Part shown: positions 33,984 to 42,913 of the stretch, piece by piece | Numbering within the stretch: position 1 is the first letter of the stretch | Layout of the letters: the number at the start of each line of letters is the position of its first letter | Source: Candidatus Coprenecus pullistercoris | GTDB lineage: Bacteria; Bacteroidota; Bacteroidia; Bacteroidales; UBA932 | DNA length: 64,000 bases | Assembly: GCA_019116965.1 (NCBI GenBank) | Contig: DXAT01000037.1 | Coordinates: forward strand, 1-64,000 | Reading direction: 5' to 3' | Notes under the pieces: model-generated | The model's input: only the letters and a program-made list of their open reading frames with translations | Databases searched by the model: none | What the model was told of the DNA's origin: nothing | Program-made: the position numbers and the translations under genes

Positions 33984-36499
33984 TGCGTATCGGACGCTTG
34001 CTTCTTCCGGCTATAGTGCTGGGTCTGTCGTTGTGTGGAGCGTATGCCCAGACATCCGGGGTCGAGGTGGACTATCTGCATCCCAAGGAGTATGTCCTCG
34101 GAGGTATCCGCGTAGAAGGTGTGAAATATCTCGGGGAGCAGCAGATAATAGCCCTTACAGGTCTGAAGGTGGGCTCCTCCATAGAGATTCCCGGTGACCA
34201 GACGGCCGGTGTCGTAAAGCGTATATGGGCGCAGAAGCATTTTTCCGATGTGTCGCTCAACATAGACTCGCTGTCGGCTACGGGCGATACGGTGTATCTG
34301 GCCCTGCATCTGCAGGAGAGGCCGAGGGTTTCCAGATGGAACTTCCAGGGAGTCAAGAATTCAGAACAGTCGGAGTTGCAGGACAGGCTCAATCTCCGCA
34401 GGGGCGTGCCGCTTTCAGACTATGTGCTCCGCTCTTCGGTCGGAATCATAACGAACTACTATAAAGAGAAAGGGTTCCTCAATGCTGAGGTAGATGTGGT
34501 GCAGGTGCGGGATACCATGGTGAGCAATGCGGTAAGGGTCACATTCGTGGTTGACCGCAAGTCCAAGGTGAAGATAAAGACCATAACTTTCGAGGGCAAT
34601 GACCATGTGCCGGAGGGTAAGCTCGTGGGCTCGATGGCCAAGACCCGCGATATGCGTATCCGCAACATATTCAAGACCAAGAAATTCAACGAAAAAGAAT
34701 ACGAGACGGACAAGCAGTCTATGATAAGCGTGTTCAACGAGGCCGGTTTCAGGGACGCCAGGATAGTGAAGGACTCGATATACTATGTGGAACCGGACCG
34801 GCTGGGTATAAAGTTCGTCATAGACGAGGGCAAGCGCTACTATTTCCGCAATATAACATGGACAGGCAACTCGCTGTACACGGCGGAGCAGCTGAACAAA
34901 ATCCTGATGATAAAGAAGGGTGATGTCTATGATGTGGTCAATCTGCAGAAGAGGCTGTTCGGAGATCCCAAGAAGGAATTCATGGATGTGCACACTCTCT
35001 ATGCGGACCAGGGTTACATATTCTTCAACCTCGTGCCCGTGGAGACCAATATCGTAGGTGATTCGGTGGATGTCGAGCTGAGGATGGTGGAGGGAAAGCC
35101 GGCTACATTCAATAAGATAATAATCAGCGGCAACACAATCACCAATGAGAAGGTGGTACGCCGTCAGATATTCACCAAGCCGGGCTATCTGTACAGCCAG
35201 TCCATGCTTGAGCGCTCGCTCAGGGAGATAGCCTCGATGGGCAACTTCGACCCCGAGCAGGCCCTGGACCATACCCGCGGTTACTCCGTGATACCCAATC
35301 AGATCAACAATACGGTGGACATCACCTACAATGTGGCCGAGAAGCCCAACTCCCAGTTCGAGCTTTCCGGAGGATGGGGCGGATACTCCTTTGTCGGTAC
35401 TGTGGGCGTCAGCTTCAATAATTTCTCTGTCAAGAGGATGTTCAAGAAGGGAGCATGGCGGCCTGTGCCTCTGGGTGACGCCCAGACGCTCTCCATCCGT
35501 TTCCAGACCAACGGTACCTATTATACCGCAGCCTCAGTCAACTTCATGGAACCGTGGCTTTTCGGCAAGAAGCCCACTTCGTTCAACCTTGCCGGTTACT
35601 ATACCCGCCAGACCAATTCATATTATTTCTATCAGAATACGGACGAATATTATGAAGTGTATGGTATCGCGGCCTCTCTCGGAAGCCGTCTGAAATGGCC
35701 TGACAACTATTTCGTCCTGTATCACGAGCTGAGCTGGCAGGCCTACAACCTCCACAACTGGAGGTACAACTTCCTGTTCGACACCGGACGCTCCAACAAC
35801 ATAAGCTACAAGATCACTCTTGCGAGAAACTCTACTGACCAGGCCGTGTATCCGCGCGAGGGCTCGGATTTCCTGGTGTCGCTGCAGCTTACTCCGCCGT
35901 ATTCGCTTTTCCGCGACAAGAACACCGACTATGCCGGTATGACGGACCAGCAGCGGTACAGATGGGTCGAATATCATAAATGGACATTCAAGGGGGCCTT
36001 GTATGTCAAGCTGTTCGATGATCTGGTGCTTATGACCCGGGCGCAGTTCGGATACCTCGGATACTATAACCGCAATCTCGGCTATTCGCCTTTCGAGGGC
36101 TATCAGGTCGGCGGTGACGGAATGTCGGGATACAATACCTACGGCTCGGAGATCATATCTCTCAGAGGTTACTCCAATTATTCCCTGACTCCTGTCAATG
36201 ATGACGGCATCTATGTGGGCCATGTCTATGACAAGTTCACCATCGAGCTCAGGTATCCGGTAATTCTCCAGCCGCAGTCCACCATCTATGTGCTGGCCTT
36301 CCTCGAGGGCGGCAACTGCTGGGAGAACATCACCGATTTCAATCCTTTCCAGATCAAGCGTTCCGCCGGAGTGGGCGTCAGGATCATGCTTCCGATGATC
36401 GGACTGCTCGGTGTGGACTGGGGCTGGGGCTTCGATCCTGTTCTCGGCAAGGATCGAGGAGGATCAAACTTCCATTTCGTAATCGGTCAGCAGTTCTAA
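33980..36499 (+). CDS. bamA: Outer membrane protein assembly factor BamA
   Basis: An 839-residue Omp85 protein. A signal peptide (about 1-24) is followed by five POTRA domains (about 35-440), each with the strand-helix-helix pattern (GGIRVEGVKYLGEQQI, KIKTITFEGNDHVPEGKL, YYFRNITWTGNSLYTAEQL, FNKIIISGNTITNEKVV). The C-terminal 16-strand barrel ends in FHFVIGQQF with the expected terminal Phe. The conserved L6 loop motif (V/I)RG(Y/F) appears as SLRGYSNYSL. It inserts beta-barrel proteins with BamD. The ATGA overlap with uppS is the start. Confidence 0.96.
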   Translation: MMRIGRLLLPAIVLGLSLCGAYAQTSGVEVDYLHPKEYVLGGIRVEGVKYLGEQQIIALTGLKVGSSIEIPGDQTAGVVKRIWAQKHFSDVSLNIDSLSATGDTVYLALHLQERPRVSRWNFQGVKNSEQSELQDRLNLRRGVPLSDYVLRSSVGIITNYYKEKGFLNAEVDVVQVRDTMVSNAVRVTFVVDRKSKVKIKTITFEGNDHVPEGKLVGSMAKTRDMRIRNIFKTKKFNEKEYETDKQSMISVFNEAGFRDARIVKDSIYYVEPDRLGIKFVIDEGKRYYFRNITWTGNSLYTAEQLNKILMIKKGDVYDVVNLQKRLFGDPKKEFMDVHTLYADQGYIFFNLVPVETNIVGDSVDVELRMVEGKPATFNKIIISGNTITNEKVVRRQIFTKPGYLYSQSMLERSLREIASMGNFDPEQALDHTRGYSVIPNQINNTVDITYNVAEKPNSQFELSGGWGGYSFVGTVGVSFNNFSVKRMFKKGAWRPVPLGDAQTLSIRFQTNGTYYTAASVNFMEPWLFGKKPTSFNLAGYYTRQTNSYYFYQNTDEYYEVYGIAASLGSRLKWPDNYFVLYHELSWQAYNLHNWRYNFLFDTGRSNNISYKITLARNSTDQAVYPREGSDFLVSLQLTPPYSLFRDKNTDYAGMTDQQRYRWVEYHKWTFKGALYVKLFDDLVLMTRAQFGYLGYYNRNLGYSPFEGYQVGGDGMSGYNTYGSEIISLRGYSNYSLTPVNDDGIYVGHVYDKFTIELRYPVILQPQSTIYVLAFLEGGNCWENITDFNPFQIKRSAGVGVRIMLPMIGLLGVDWGWGFDPVLGKDRGGSNFHFVIGQQF

Positions 36500-36514
36500 C
36501 TGAGAAATTTTTAT

Positions 36515-36522
36515 TAAATTTG
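36515..36522 (+). promoter_or_regulatory. -7 box for the skp gene
   Basis: TAAATTTG fully matches TAnnTTTG, 21 nt before the ATG at 36544 and 15 nt after the bamA stop. It can supply extra skp transcripts. Confidence 0.5.
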
Positions 36523-36543
36523 CGCAATTAAATTTAAATCGAA

Positions 36544-37092
36544 ATGAAAAGAATTATTGTATTGGCGGCGGGCGTCTTTATGGCGGCCTTCGTGGCATCG
36601 GCTCAGAATGTCAAGTTCGGGCACATCAATATGCAGGAAGTGATATACCTCATGGACGAGACTGACTCAGCCCGTGTTGAGATGGAGAAGTTCAGCATGG
36701 ACATGCAGGCTACTTTCAATGCCATGAAAGAGGAATTTGACACCAAGTACCGTACATACCAGCAGATGGGTGCCAACTGGACTCCCTCCGTCCTCGCAGC
36801 CAAGGAGCAGGAGCTTTCGGATCTCCAGAACCGTCTTGTACAGTATGAGCAGAATGCCAATATTGACATGAACAACTTGCAGCAGCAGCTTATGGCTCCC
36901 ATAGTGCAGAAGGCCAATGCTGCCGTTGAGAAGATAGGCAAGCTCAAGGGGCTGATATATGTGTTCGACATCTCCTCCGGGGCGGTTATCTATGCCGACA
37001 CTGCCCAGAGCATGGACCTGACCGTGGATGTGAAGACCGAGCTCGGCATACCTCTCGACAAGACTCTTCCTCAGGCACAGCCTCAGATGTAA
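36544..37092 (+). CDS. OmpH/Skp-family periplasmic chaperone
   Basis: A 182-residue protein with a cleavable signal peptide (about 1-20, ending VASAQN). The mature part starts with the family strand VKFGHINMQEVIYLM. It continues with a long coiled coil (about 40-125; QELSDLQNRLVQYEQNANID) and closes with the strands YVFDISSGAVIYAD. The position right after bamA is the usual one for skp and supports a chaperone role for outer-membrane proteins. The C-terminus after KTELGIPLDK is a short Gln/Pro tail. Confidence 0.93.
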   Translation: MKRIIVLAAGVFMAAFVASAQNVKFGHINMQEVIYLMDETDSARVEMEKFSMDMQATFNAMKEEFDTKYRTYQQMGANWTPSVLAAKEQELSDLQNRLVQYEQNANIDMNNLQQQLMAPIVQKANAAVEKIGKLKGLIYVFDISSGAVIYADTAQSMDLTVDVKTELGIPLDKTLPQAQPQM

Positions 37093-37125
37093 CAGACTCA
37101 ACCAGTTAACAATATAACAAACACA

Positions 37126-38967
37126 ATGCAACACAAAGTTATTGATATAGACGATGTCGTGATCCGCTTCGCCGGTGATTCAGGTGACGGTATGCAGTTG
37201 ACAGGCACACTGTTCGCTGACTCATCAGCTCTTTTCGGTAACGAGATCTCTACATTCCCGGATTATCCGGCCGAGATCCGCGCCCCTCAGGGGACGGTGT
37301 CCGGAGTCTCCGGTTTTCAGGTTCACATAGGCTCCATAGAGATCAACACGCCCGGTGACTTCTGCGATGTACTCGTCGCCATGAACCCGGCTGCGTTGAT
37401 GGCCAACGCCAAGTGGGCCAAACCGACCGCAACAATCATTCTCGATGAGGATGCCTTCGATGAGAAAGGCATCCAGAAAGCCGGTTTCAAGACCATGAAT
37501 CCTATTGAGGAACTCGGTATAGGAGACCGTAACATCATCGTGTCTCCCATAACGACCCTCACCAAGGAGAGTCTCAAGGACAGCGGTCTGGACACGAAGT
37601 CCATCGTAAGGTGCAAGAACATGTTCACCCTCGGTATGTGCTTCTTCATGTTCAACAAGGAGCTTGACCATACCTTCGCATACCTTGAGAAGAAGTTCAG
37701 GAAGAAACCTGCCCTGATCGACACCAACAAGAAAGTGCTCAAGGACGGATTCAACTACGCCTCCAACATACACGCAATAGCCAATACCTATTATGTGCAG
37801 CCCGCCAAGCAGGAAAAAGGCACTTATCGTAACATCAACGGTAATCAGGCCACCGCATGGGGCCTTCTCGCCGCTTCTGAGAAGTCTGGCGTGCCTCTTT
37901 TCTGCGGCTCTTATCCCATCACCCCCGCTACAGCCATTCTTGAGGAGCTGGCTATTCATAAGGAACTGAAGGCCAAGACCCTTCAGTGCGAGGATGAGAT
38001 TGCCGGCATCTGTACGGCCATAGGTGCCGCATACGCAGGCAACTTCGCCGTGACCACGACATCCGGTCCCGGTCTCTCCCTGAAGTCAGAGGCCCTCGGT
38101 CTGGCCATGATCACCGAGCTTCCTCTGGTCATCGTGGATGTGCAGCGCAGCGGCCCGTCTACAGGTATTCCTACCAAGACCGAGCAGACAGACCTCAATC
38201 AGGCTCTTTATGGCCGTAACGGCGAGTGCCCTATAATGGTGATGGCAGCTCACTCTCCTTCGGACTGCTTCGAGAAAGCATTCTACGCAGGTAAGTTTGC
38301 CATGGAGCACATGATGCCCGTCATCCTGCTTTCAGAGGGATTCCTCGGCAACGGTTCGGAGCCCTGGAGGATACCTTCCATGAAGGATCTTCCGGAGATT
38401 CATCCGCCTTTTATAAACGATGCTTCCGAGTGCGGCGGCAAGTTCGCTCCTTTTGAGAGAGACCCCGAGACACTCGTCCGCAGATGGGCCCGTCCCGGCA
38501 TCCCCGGCCTGGAGCACAGGGTAGGAGGCCTGGAGAAGAATCCGGCCGGAGTCATATCGTCCGATGCTCAGAACCATCAGATGATGGTGGACACGAGGGC
38601 CAAGAAAGTCGCATTGGTGGCCCGTGACATACCGCCGTTGAAAGTGGTCGGCGAGGAGAGCGGAGAAGTGCTCATCGTCGGATGGGGCGGAACTTTCGGA
38701 CATCTGTATACTGCCGTCAAGGAGTTCCACAAGCAGGGAAAGAGCGTGTCCCTCGCTCATTTTGACTATATCAATCCCCTCCCTCTCAATACGGAGGAGG
38801 TATTCTCCAAGTTCAAGAAGATCATAGTCTGCGAGCTCAATTCCGGTCAGTTTGCCAACTACCTGAGAGCCAAACATCAGAAATTCAATTACTATCAGCT
38901 GAACAAGGTGCAGGGACAGCCTTTCATCGTGAAGGATGTCGTGGATGCAGTCAACAAATTATTATAG
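37126..38967 (+). CDS. korA: 2-oxoacid:ferredoxin oxidoreductase, alpha (gamma-alpha fused) subunit
   Basis: A 613-residue subunit that joins the gamma domain (about 5-190; IRFAGDSGDGMQLTG) to the alpha domain (about 215-610; NQATAWGLLAASEKSGV, SYPITPATAILEEL, TTTSGPGLSLKSEALGLA). This fused form is typical of 2-oxoglutarate ferredoxin oxidoreductases (KorA) in Bacteroidetes. With KorB and thiamine diphosphate it converts 2-oxoglutarate and CoA to succinyl-CoA and reduced ferredoxin. Substrate choice is inferred from family type; other 2-oxoacids are possible. korB starts 11 nt downstream. Confidence 0.92.
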   Translation: MQHKVIDIDDVVIRFAGDSGDGMQLTGTLFADSSALFGNEISTFPDYPAEIRAPQGTVSGVSGFQVHIGSIEINTPGDFCDVLVAMNPAALMANAKWAKPTATIILDEDAFDEKGIQKAGFKTMNPIEELGIGDRNIIVSPITTLTKESLKDSGLDTKSIVRCKNMFTLGMCFFMFNKELDHTFAYLEKKFRKKPALIDTNKKVLKDGFNYASNIHAIANTYYVQPAKQEKGTYRNINGNQATAWGLLAASEKSGVPLFCGSYPITPATAILEELAIHKELKAKTLQCEDEIAGICTAIGAAYAGNFAVTTTSGPGLSLKSEALGLAMITELPLVIVDVQRSGPSTGIPTKTEQTDLNQALYGRNGECPIMVMAAHSPSDCFEKAFYAGKFAMEHMMPVILLSEGFLGNGSEPWRIPSMKDLPEIHPPFINDASECGGKFAPFERDPETLVRRWARPGIPGLEHRVGGLEKNPAGVISSDAQNHQMMVDTRAKKVALVARDIPPLKVVGEESGEVLIVGWGGTFGHLYTAVKEFHKQGKSVSLAHFDYINPLPLNTEEVFSKFKKIIVCELNSGQFANYLRAKHQKFNYYQLNKVQGQPFIVKDVVDAVNKLL

Positions 38968-38978
38968 GAGGACAGATC

Positions 38979-39994
38979 ATGAAATATACAGCACAGGATT
39001 TCAAAAGCAATCAGGAAGTCAGATGGTGTCCCGGATGCGGTGACCACTCAGTGCTGGCTTCTCTTCAGAGGCCCCTTCCTCAGGTAGCCGAGGATCTCGG
39101 TTATTCGATGGAACGCTTCGTGTTCGTACCGGTATCGGCTGCTCCTCGCGTCTGCCCTACTATATGAACACATACGGATTCCACGGTATCCACGGACGCG
39201 CTACTGCCATATCGACAGGTATGAAAGTGGCCAACCCGACTCTGTCTATTTGGCAGGCGACAGGTGACGGCGATGCCCTCGCTATCGGCGGTAACCACTT
39301 CATACACGCTATCAGGCGCAATATCGACATCAATATCGTCCTTTTCAACAACCGTATTTACGGACTGACAAAAGGGCAGTATTCTCCGACCTCCCCTTTG
39401 GGCAAAATAACCAAGACATCGCCCTACGGCACCGTGGAGCATCCTTTCAATCCAGGAGCTGTCGTCATGGGCGCACGCGGCACATTCTTTGCACGCAGCA
39501 TAGACGCGGAGCTGAAGCTGAATCAGGAGATTTTCGTGGCGTCGGCCAGGCACGACGGATGCTCGGTGACGGAGATGCTCGTCAACTGTGTGATTTACAA
39601 TGACGGATCCCACCGCGAGATATCCGACAAGGAAGTGAAGGAGGACCGCACGATAGTTCTCAGACATGGTGAGCGTATGATTTTCGGTAAGAACAGAGAC
39701 AAGGGTCTTATCCTCGAGAACAAGAAGCTCAAGGTGGTGACCATCGGTGAGGGCGGCTTCACCGAGGACGATATCCTGGTGCATGACGCGCATACTCAGG
39801 ACATGGGTATGCACAGCATGCTCATTGATATGAAATGGCCCGATTATCCGGTGGCTCTCGGAGTCATCAGGGATGTTCCCGACAAGACATACGATGACAA
39901 TGTCCGTGACCAGCTGGAGGAGGTAAAGGCCAAGTCCACTATCCACAACATGGACGAGCTGCTGCACAGCGGTTCCACATGGGAGGTCAAGTAA
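38979..39994 (+). CDS. korB: 2-oxoacid:ferredoxin oxidoreductase beta subunit, broken by a one-base frameshift
   Basis: Two frames together give a normal KorB. The first (from 38979) has the thiamine/FeS region VRWCPGCGDHSVLASLQ and then FVFV. After the codon ending at 39128 only CC (39129-39130) separates it from GGT in the other frame, which continues GIGCSSRLPYYMNTYGFHGIHGR and runs to 39994. Adding one base there would give about 338 residues, the usual length. As written, the first frame ends at 39167 and the second lacks the thiamine diphosphate N-terminal motif. No slippery heptamer or stimulator was seen. It is either a real loss-of-function change or a sequence error. Downstream motifs (GDGDALAIGGNHFIH, NNRIYGLTKGQYSPT) are intact, which favours an error or a very recent event. 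Confidence 0.88.
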
Positions 39995-40042
39995 CTTGAA
40001 TGTATTGAATATTGTTTAACAACATAACTAAAACACAAAAAG

Positions 40043-41386
40043 ATGAAAGTTTCTGAAATCATGGCCAAACTTGAGGCTAAGTATGGCAACGAGAAAGAGT
40101 ACCTCCAGGCAGTACGCGAGGTGCTCGAGTCTATTGAGGAAGTTTACAACCAGCATCCCGAGTTCGAGAAGGCTAAGATCGTAGAGAGAATCGTAGAGCC
40201 TGACCGTATCTTCACATTCAGGGTTACCTGGGTTGACGACAAGGGAGAGGTTCAGACCAACACCGGTTACAGGGTTCAGTTCAACTCCGCTATCGGCCCT
40301 TACAAGGGAGGTCTCCGCTTCCACAAGGCAGTTACTCCTTCCATGCTTAAGTTCCTCGGTTTCGAGCAGACATTCAAGAATGCCCTTACAACTCTGCCTA
40401 TGGGCGGTGCAAAGGGTGGTTCTGACTTCGACCCCGTCGGCAAGTCTGACGCAGAGATCATGAGATTCTGCCAGGCCTTCATGCTCGAGCTCTGGAAATG
40501 CATCGGTCCCGACACCGATATCCCTGCAGGTGACGTAGGAGTCGGCGGACGTGAGATCGGCTTCCTCTATGGAATGTACAAGAAGCTGGCCCGTGAATAC
40601 AATACAGGTGTCCTCACCGGAAAAGGCGGTACATGGGGTGGTTCTATCCTCCGTCCTGAGGCTACCGGTTTCGGCGCACTCTACTTCACACAGCACCTTC
40701 TGCATCACGCAGGCAAGGACATCAAGGACAAGACAGTCGCTCTCTCCGGCTTCGGTAACGTAGCATGGGGTGCCGCTACAAAGGCTAAGGAGCTCGGCGC
40801 AAAGGTTGTCGCTATCTCCGGTCCTGACGGAGTCTGCGAGATCCCCGGCGGTATCACCGACGAGATGATCGACTACATGCTCGTTATGCGTGCTTCCAAC
40901 AGGAACAAGGTTCAGGATATGAACGACAAGTTCCCTCAGGCTACCAAGTTCACAGCCGGCAAGAAGGCATGGAGCGTTAAGTGCGACATCGCACTGCCCT
41001 GCGCATTCCAGAACGAGCTGAACGGTGACGATGCCAAGGAGCTTATCAAGAACGGTACATGGTGCTGCTGCGAGGTATCCAACATGGGTTGCACCCCTGA
41101 GGCTATCCACGAGTTCCAGAGCAACGGTATCCTCTTCGCTCCCGGTAAGGCAGTCAACGCCGGCGGTGTGGCTACATCAGGTCTCGAGATGACCCAGAAC
41201 GCTACACACATCAGCTGGTCTGCCAAGGAGGTTGATGAGAAGCTGCACTTCATCATGCAGAGCATCCACGAGGCTTGCGTTAAGTTCGGTACACAGCCTG
41301 ACGGTCATGTTGACTATGTCAAGGGTGCCAACATCGCCGGCTTCATGAAGGTGGCTCAGGCTATGCTCGAGCAGGGAATTATCTAA
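40043..41386 (+). CDS. gdhA: Glutamate dehydrogenase (NADP-type, hexameric)
   Basis: A 447-residue enzyme of ammonia assimilation: 2-oxoglutarate, ammonia and NAD(P)H give glutamate. The active-site region reads GYRVQFNSAIGPYKGGLRFH and TTLPMGGAKGGSDFDP with the catalytic Lys. The nucleotide-binding fold has ALSGFGNVAWGAATKAKELG. The length fits the bacterial NADP family (about 445). Codon use is markedly more uniform than in the neighbours (AAG, CTC, ATC, GGT favoured), as expected for a highly expressed gene. It has no visible -7 box in the 48 nt before it. A terminator follows at 41426. Confidence 0.97.
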   Translation: MKVSEIMAKLEAKYGNEKEYLQAVREVLESIEEVYNQHPEFEKAKIVERIVEPDRIFTFRVTWVDDKGEVQTNTGYRVQFNSAIGPYKGGLRFHKAVTPSMLKFLGFEQTFKNALTTLPMGGAKGGSDFDPVGKSDAEIMRFCQAFMLELWKCIGPDTDIPAGDVGVGGREIGFLYGMYKKLAREYNTGVLTGKGGTWGGSILRPEATGFGALYFTQHLLHHAGKDIKDKTVALSGFGNVAWGAATKAKELGAKVVAISGPDGVCEIPGGITDEMIDYMLVMRASNRNKVQDMNDKFPQATKFTAGKKAWSVKCDIALPCAFQNELNGDDAKELIKNGTWCCCEVSNMGCTPEAIHEFQSNGILFAPGKAVNAGGVATSGLEMTQNATHISWSAKEVDEKLHFIMQSIHEACVKFGTQPDGHVDYVKGANIAGFMKVAQAMLEQGII

Positions 41387-41425
41387 TTCCGGCGCGTCAT
41401 AACAGGCGAATTGCTACGATTAGGA

Positions 41426-41457
41426 GGCCGTATCCGATAAGGATGCGGCCTTTTTTT
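41426..41457 (+). terminator. Intrinsic terminator of gdhA
   Basis: GGCCGTATCC pairs with GGATGCGGCC across a GATAA loop (one GU pair) and is followed by seven T. It lies 40 nt past the gdhA stop. Confidence 0.88.
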
Positions 41458-41483
41458 ATGTGCAGAGATGTTTATTATTTTTC

Positions 41484-41491
41484 TATATTTG
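41484..41491 (+). promoter_or_regulatory. -7 box before the gamma-carbonic anhydrase remnant
   Basis: TATATTTG is a full match to TAnnTTTG and lies 26 nt before the ATG at 41518. AAAGGAG precedes that ATG. The promoter may now serve mainly the TlpA-like lipoprotein gene downstream. Confidence 0.55.
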
Positions 41492-41517
41492 TAAGTTGTT
41501 TGTGAAACAGAAAGGAG

Positions 41518-41784
41518 ATGGCTATTATAAGACCTTTGAACGGAATCACGCCGAAGATAGGACGGAACTGTTTTATCGCTGAAAATGCAGCGATTATCGG
41601 AGATGTGGAGATAGGTGATGATTGCAGTGTCTGGTACGGAGCCGTTCTTTGGGGGGATGTGAACCCGATAAGGATAGGAAACCGGGTCAATATTCAGGAC
41701 GGCAGTCCGGAGATTACCGGGGCGGTACACGGGAACGCACTCGGCTATATTCAGTATAAGGAATGGTTTTTAGATGAACAATAG
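41518..41784 (+). pseudogene. Truncated gamma-carbonic anhydrase-like protein
   Basis: 88 residues. The first 62 are a clear left-handed beta-helix start of the gamma-carbonic anhydrase/YrdA family: TPKIGRNCFIAENAAIIGDVEIGDD in parts, then IRIGNRVNIQDGS. Full-length members have about 170 residues. After QDGS (near 41704) similarity stops, and 25 unrelated residues follow to a TAG. The zinc-binding His residues lie in the missing part. The conserved Arg of the AVLRGD motif is also Trp here (AVLWGD). It therefore cannot be an active enzyme. It retains a promoter and ribosome-binding sequence. Its end overlaps the alternative start of the next gene, so a deletion that joined the two is likely. 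Confidence 0.8.
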
Positions 41785-41785
41785 T

Positions 41786-42898
41786 ATGAAAAAGTTATTC
41801 TTTTTAGGTGCGGCTGTGCTGCTTGCAGCTGCATGTGTCTGCAACAGACAGTATTCGATCAAGGGCACCGTCACGGGAGACAGCGAGGCTGTCGACAGCG
41901 GGCTCGTGTACCTGTTCAACCGCGACGGCAATTTCCCTATCCGGGATACGGCCGTAATAGTTGACGGGCAGTTCTCCTTTACGGGAAAGGTCCTGACTCC
42001 GGAGCAGTATCTGCTGAAGATAGAGGGACTCCCCGGCATGGTGTCCATCTATCTCGAGAACGAGGACTATACAGTCGAGGGTGTGGATACTCTCTTCGCT
42101 TATGCGGAAGTTAAGGGCGGTACAGCTCAGTCTCTCTTCTCCGAGCTCAACGCCGAGGTCAATGCCCTGGCGGACAAATACGATGTCAAGCGTGCCCGTA
42201 TCATGGCGCAGATGCCTCAGCTTGCACAGGAGGTGCGTGACTCGGCCATGAGGGTGTACGAGAAATTCATGAATGAGTGCGACTCCATCAAGAACGAGTA
42301 CATAGCCAGGAACCCTGTGTCCAACTTCTCTCTCTACTTCCTTGAGGCAGAGCTTGCTTCCATACCTGTGGATTCTGCTCTGAGTCTCGTGGAGCGCTTC
42401 AAGGACAAGGCTGAGTTTGACGGCAACAGGATACTCGCCAAGGTGGACTCTCTTCTGCAGAAGGATCTGGGCCTGCAGGAGGGCAATGTGTGCAAGGATT
42501 TCACGATGAACGATACCGAGGGCAATCCGGTGACATTCTCGGAAGTGTACAAGGCCAACAAGGTTACCATGCTGGACTTCTGGGCAAGCTGGTGCCGTCC
42601 CTGCCGTCAGTTCAATCCCAAGTTGGTGGAGATATACAATGAGTATCACGACCTCGGCTTTGAAGTGCTGGGAGTGTCTCTGGACAGGGATCCCGAGGCG
42701 TGGAAGCAGGCTATAGAGGCGGATGGTCTCACATGGCCTCATGTCTCTGACCTGAATTTCTGGAGCAACGAGGCCGCCGTCATGTACAATGTCAAGTTCA
42801 TCCCTCAGAATGTGTTTGTGGACAGTAACGGCGTGATTATAGGACGCAGGGTCGCTGAGGATGAGATTGCGCCTCTTCTGGACAAATATCTTAAATAG
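41786..42898 (+). CDS. Thioredoxin-like (TlpA) lipoprotein with N-terminal DUF4369-type domain
   Basis: 370 residues from MKKLFFLG at 41786 (an ATG at 41774 is also in frame but overlaps the previous stop). The signal peptide ends in the lipobox LLAAAC. Residues about 25-110 are a beta domain of the type often placed before TlpA in Bacteroidetes (YSIKGTVTG, GLVYLFNRDGNFPIRDTAV in parts). A helical linker follows. The thioredoxin fold spans about 235-370, with the redox motif WCRPC (Cys 270 and 273) and the cis-Pro region FIPQNVFVD. It should act as a periplasmic thiol-disulfide oxidoreductase; partners are unknown. murI follows after 15 nt. Confidence 0.92.
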   Translation: MKKLFFLGAAVLLAAACVCNRQYSIKGTVTGDSEAVDSGLVYLFNRDGNFPIRDTAVIVDGQFSFTGKVLTPEQYLLKIEGLPGMVSIYLENEDYTVEGVDTLFAYAEVKGGTAQSLFSELNAEVNALADKYDVKRARIMAQMPQLAQEVRDSAMRVYEKFMNECDSIKNEYIARNPVSNFSLYFLEAELASIPVDSALSLVERFKDKAEFDGNRILAKVDSLLQKDLGLQEGNVCKDFTMNDTEGNPVTFSEVYKANKVTMLDFWASWCRPCRQFNPKLVEIYNEYHDLGFEVLGVSLDRDPEAWKQAIEADGLTWPHVSDLNFWSNEAAVMYNVKFIPQNVFVDSNGVIIGRRVAEDEIAPLLDKYLK

Positions 42899-42913
42899 TA
42901 TCGCACACGGCGT

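Noticed and set aside
39129-39130. Programmed frameshift as the explanation for the split korB
   Set aside because: No slippery heptamer, in-frame stop at the shift, or stimulating hairpin was seen; KorB is not known to use recoding.
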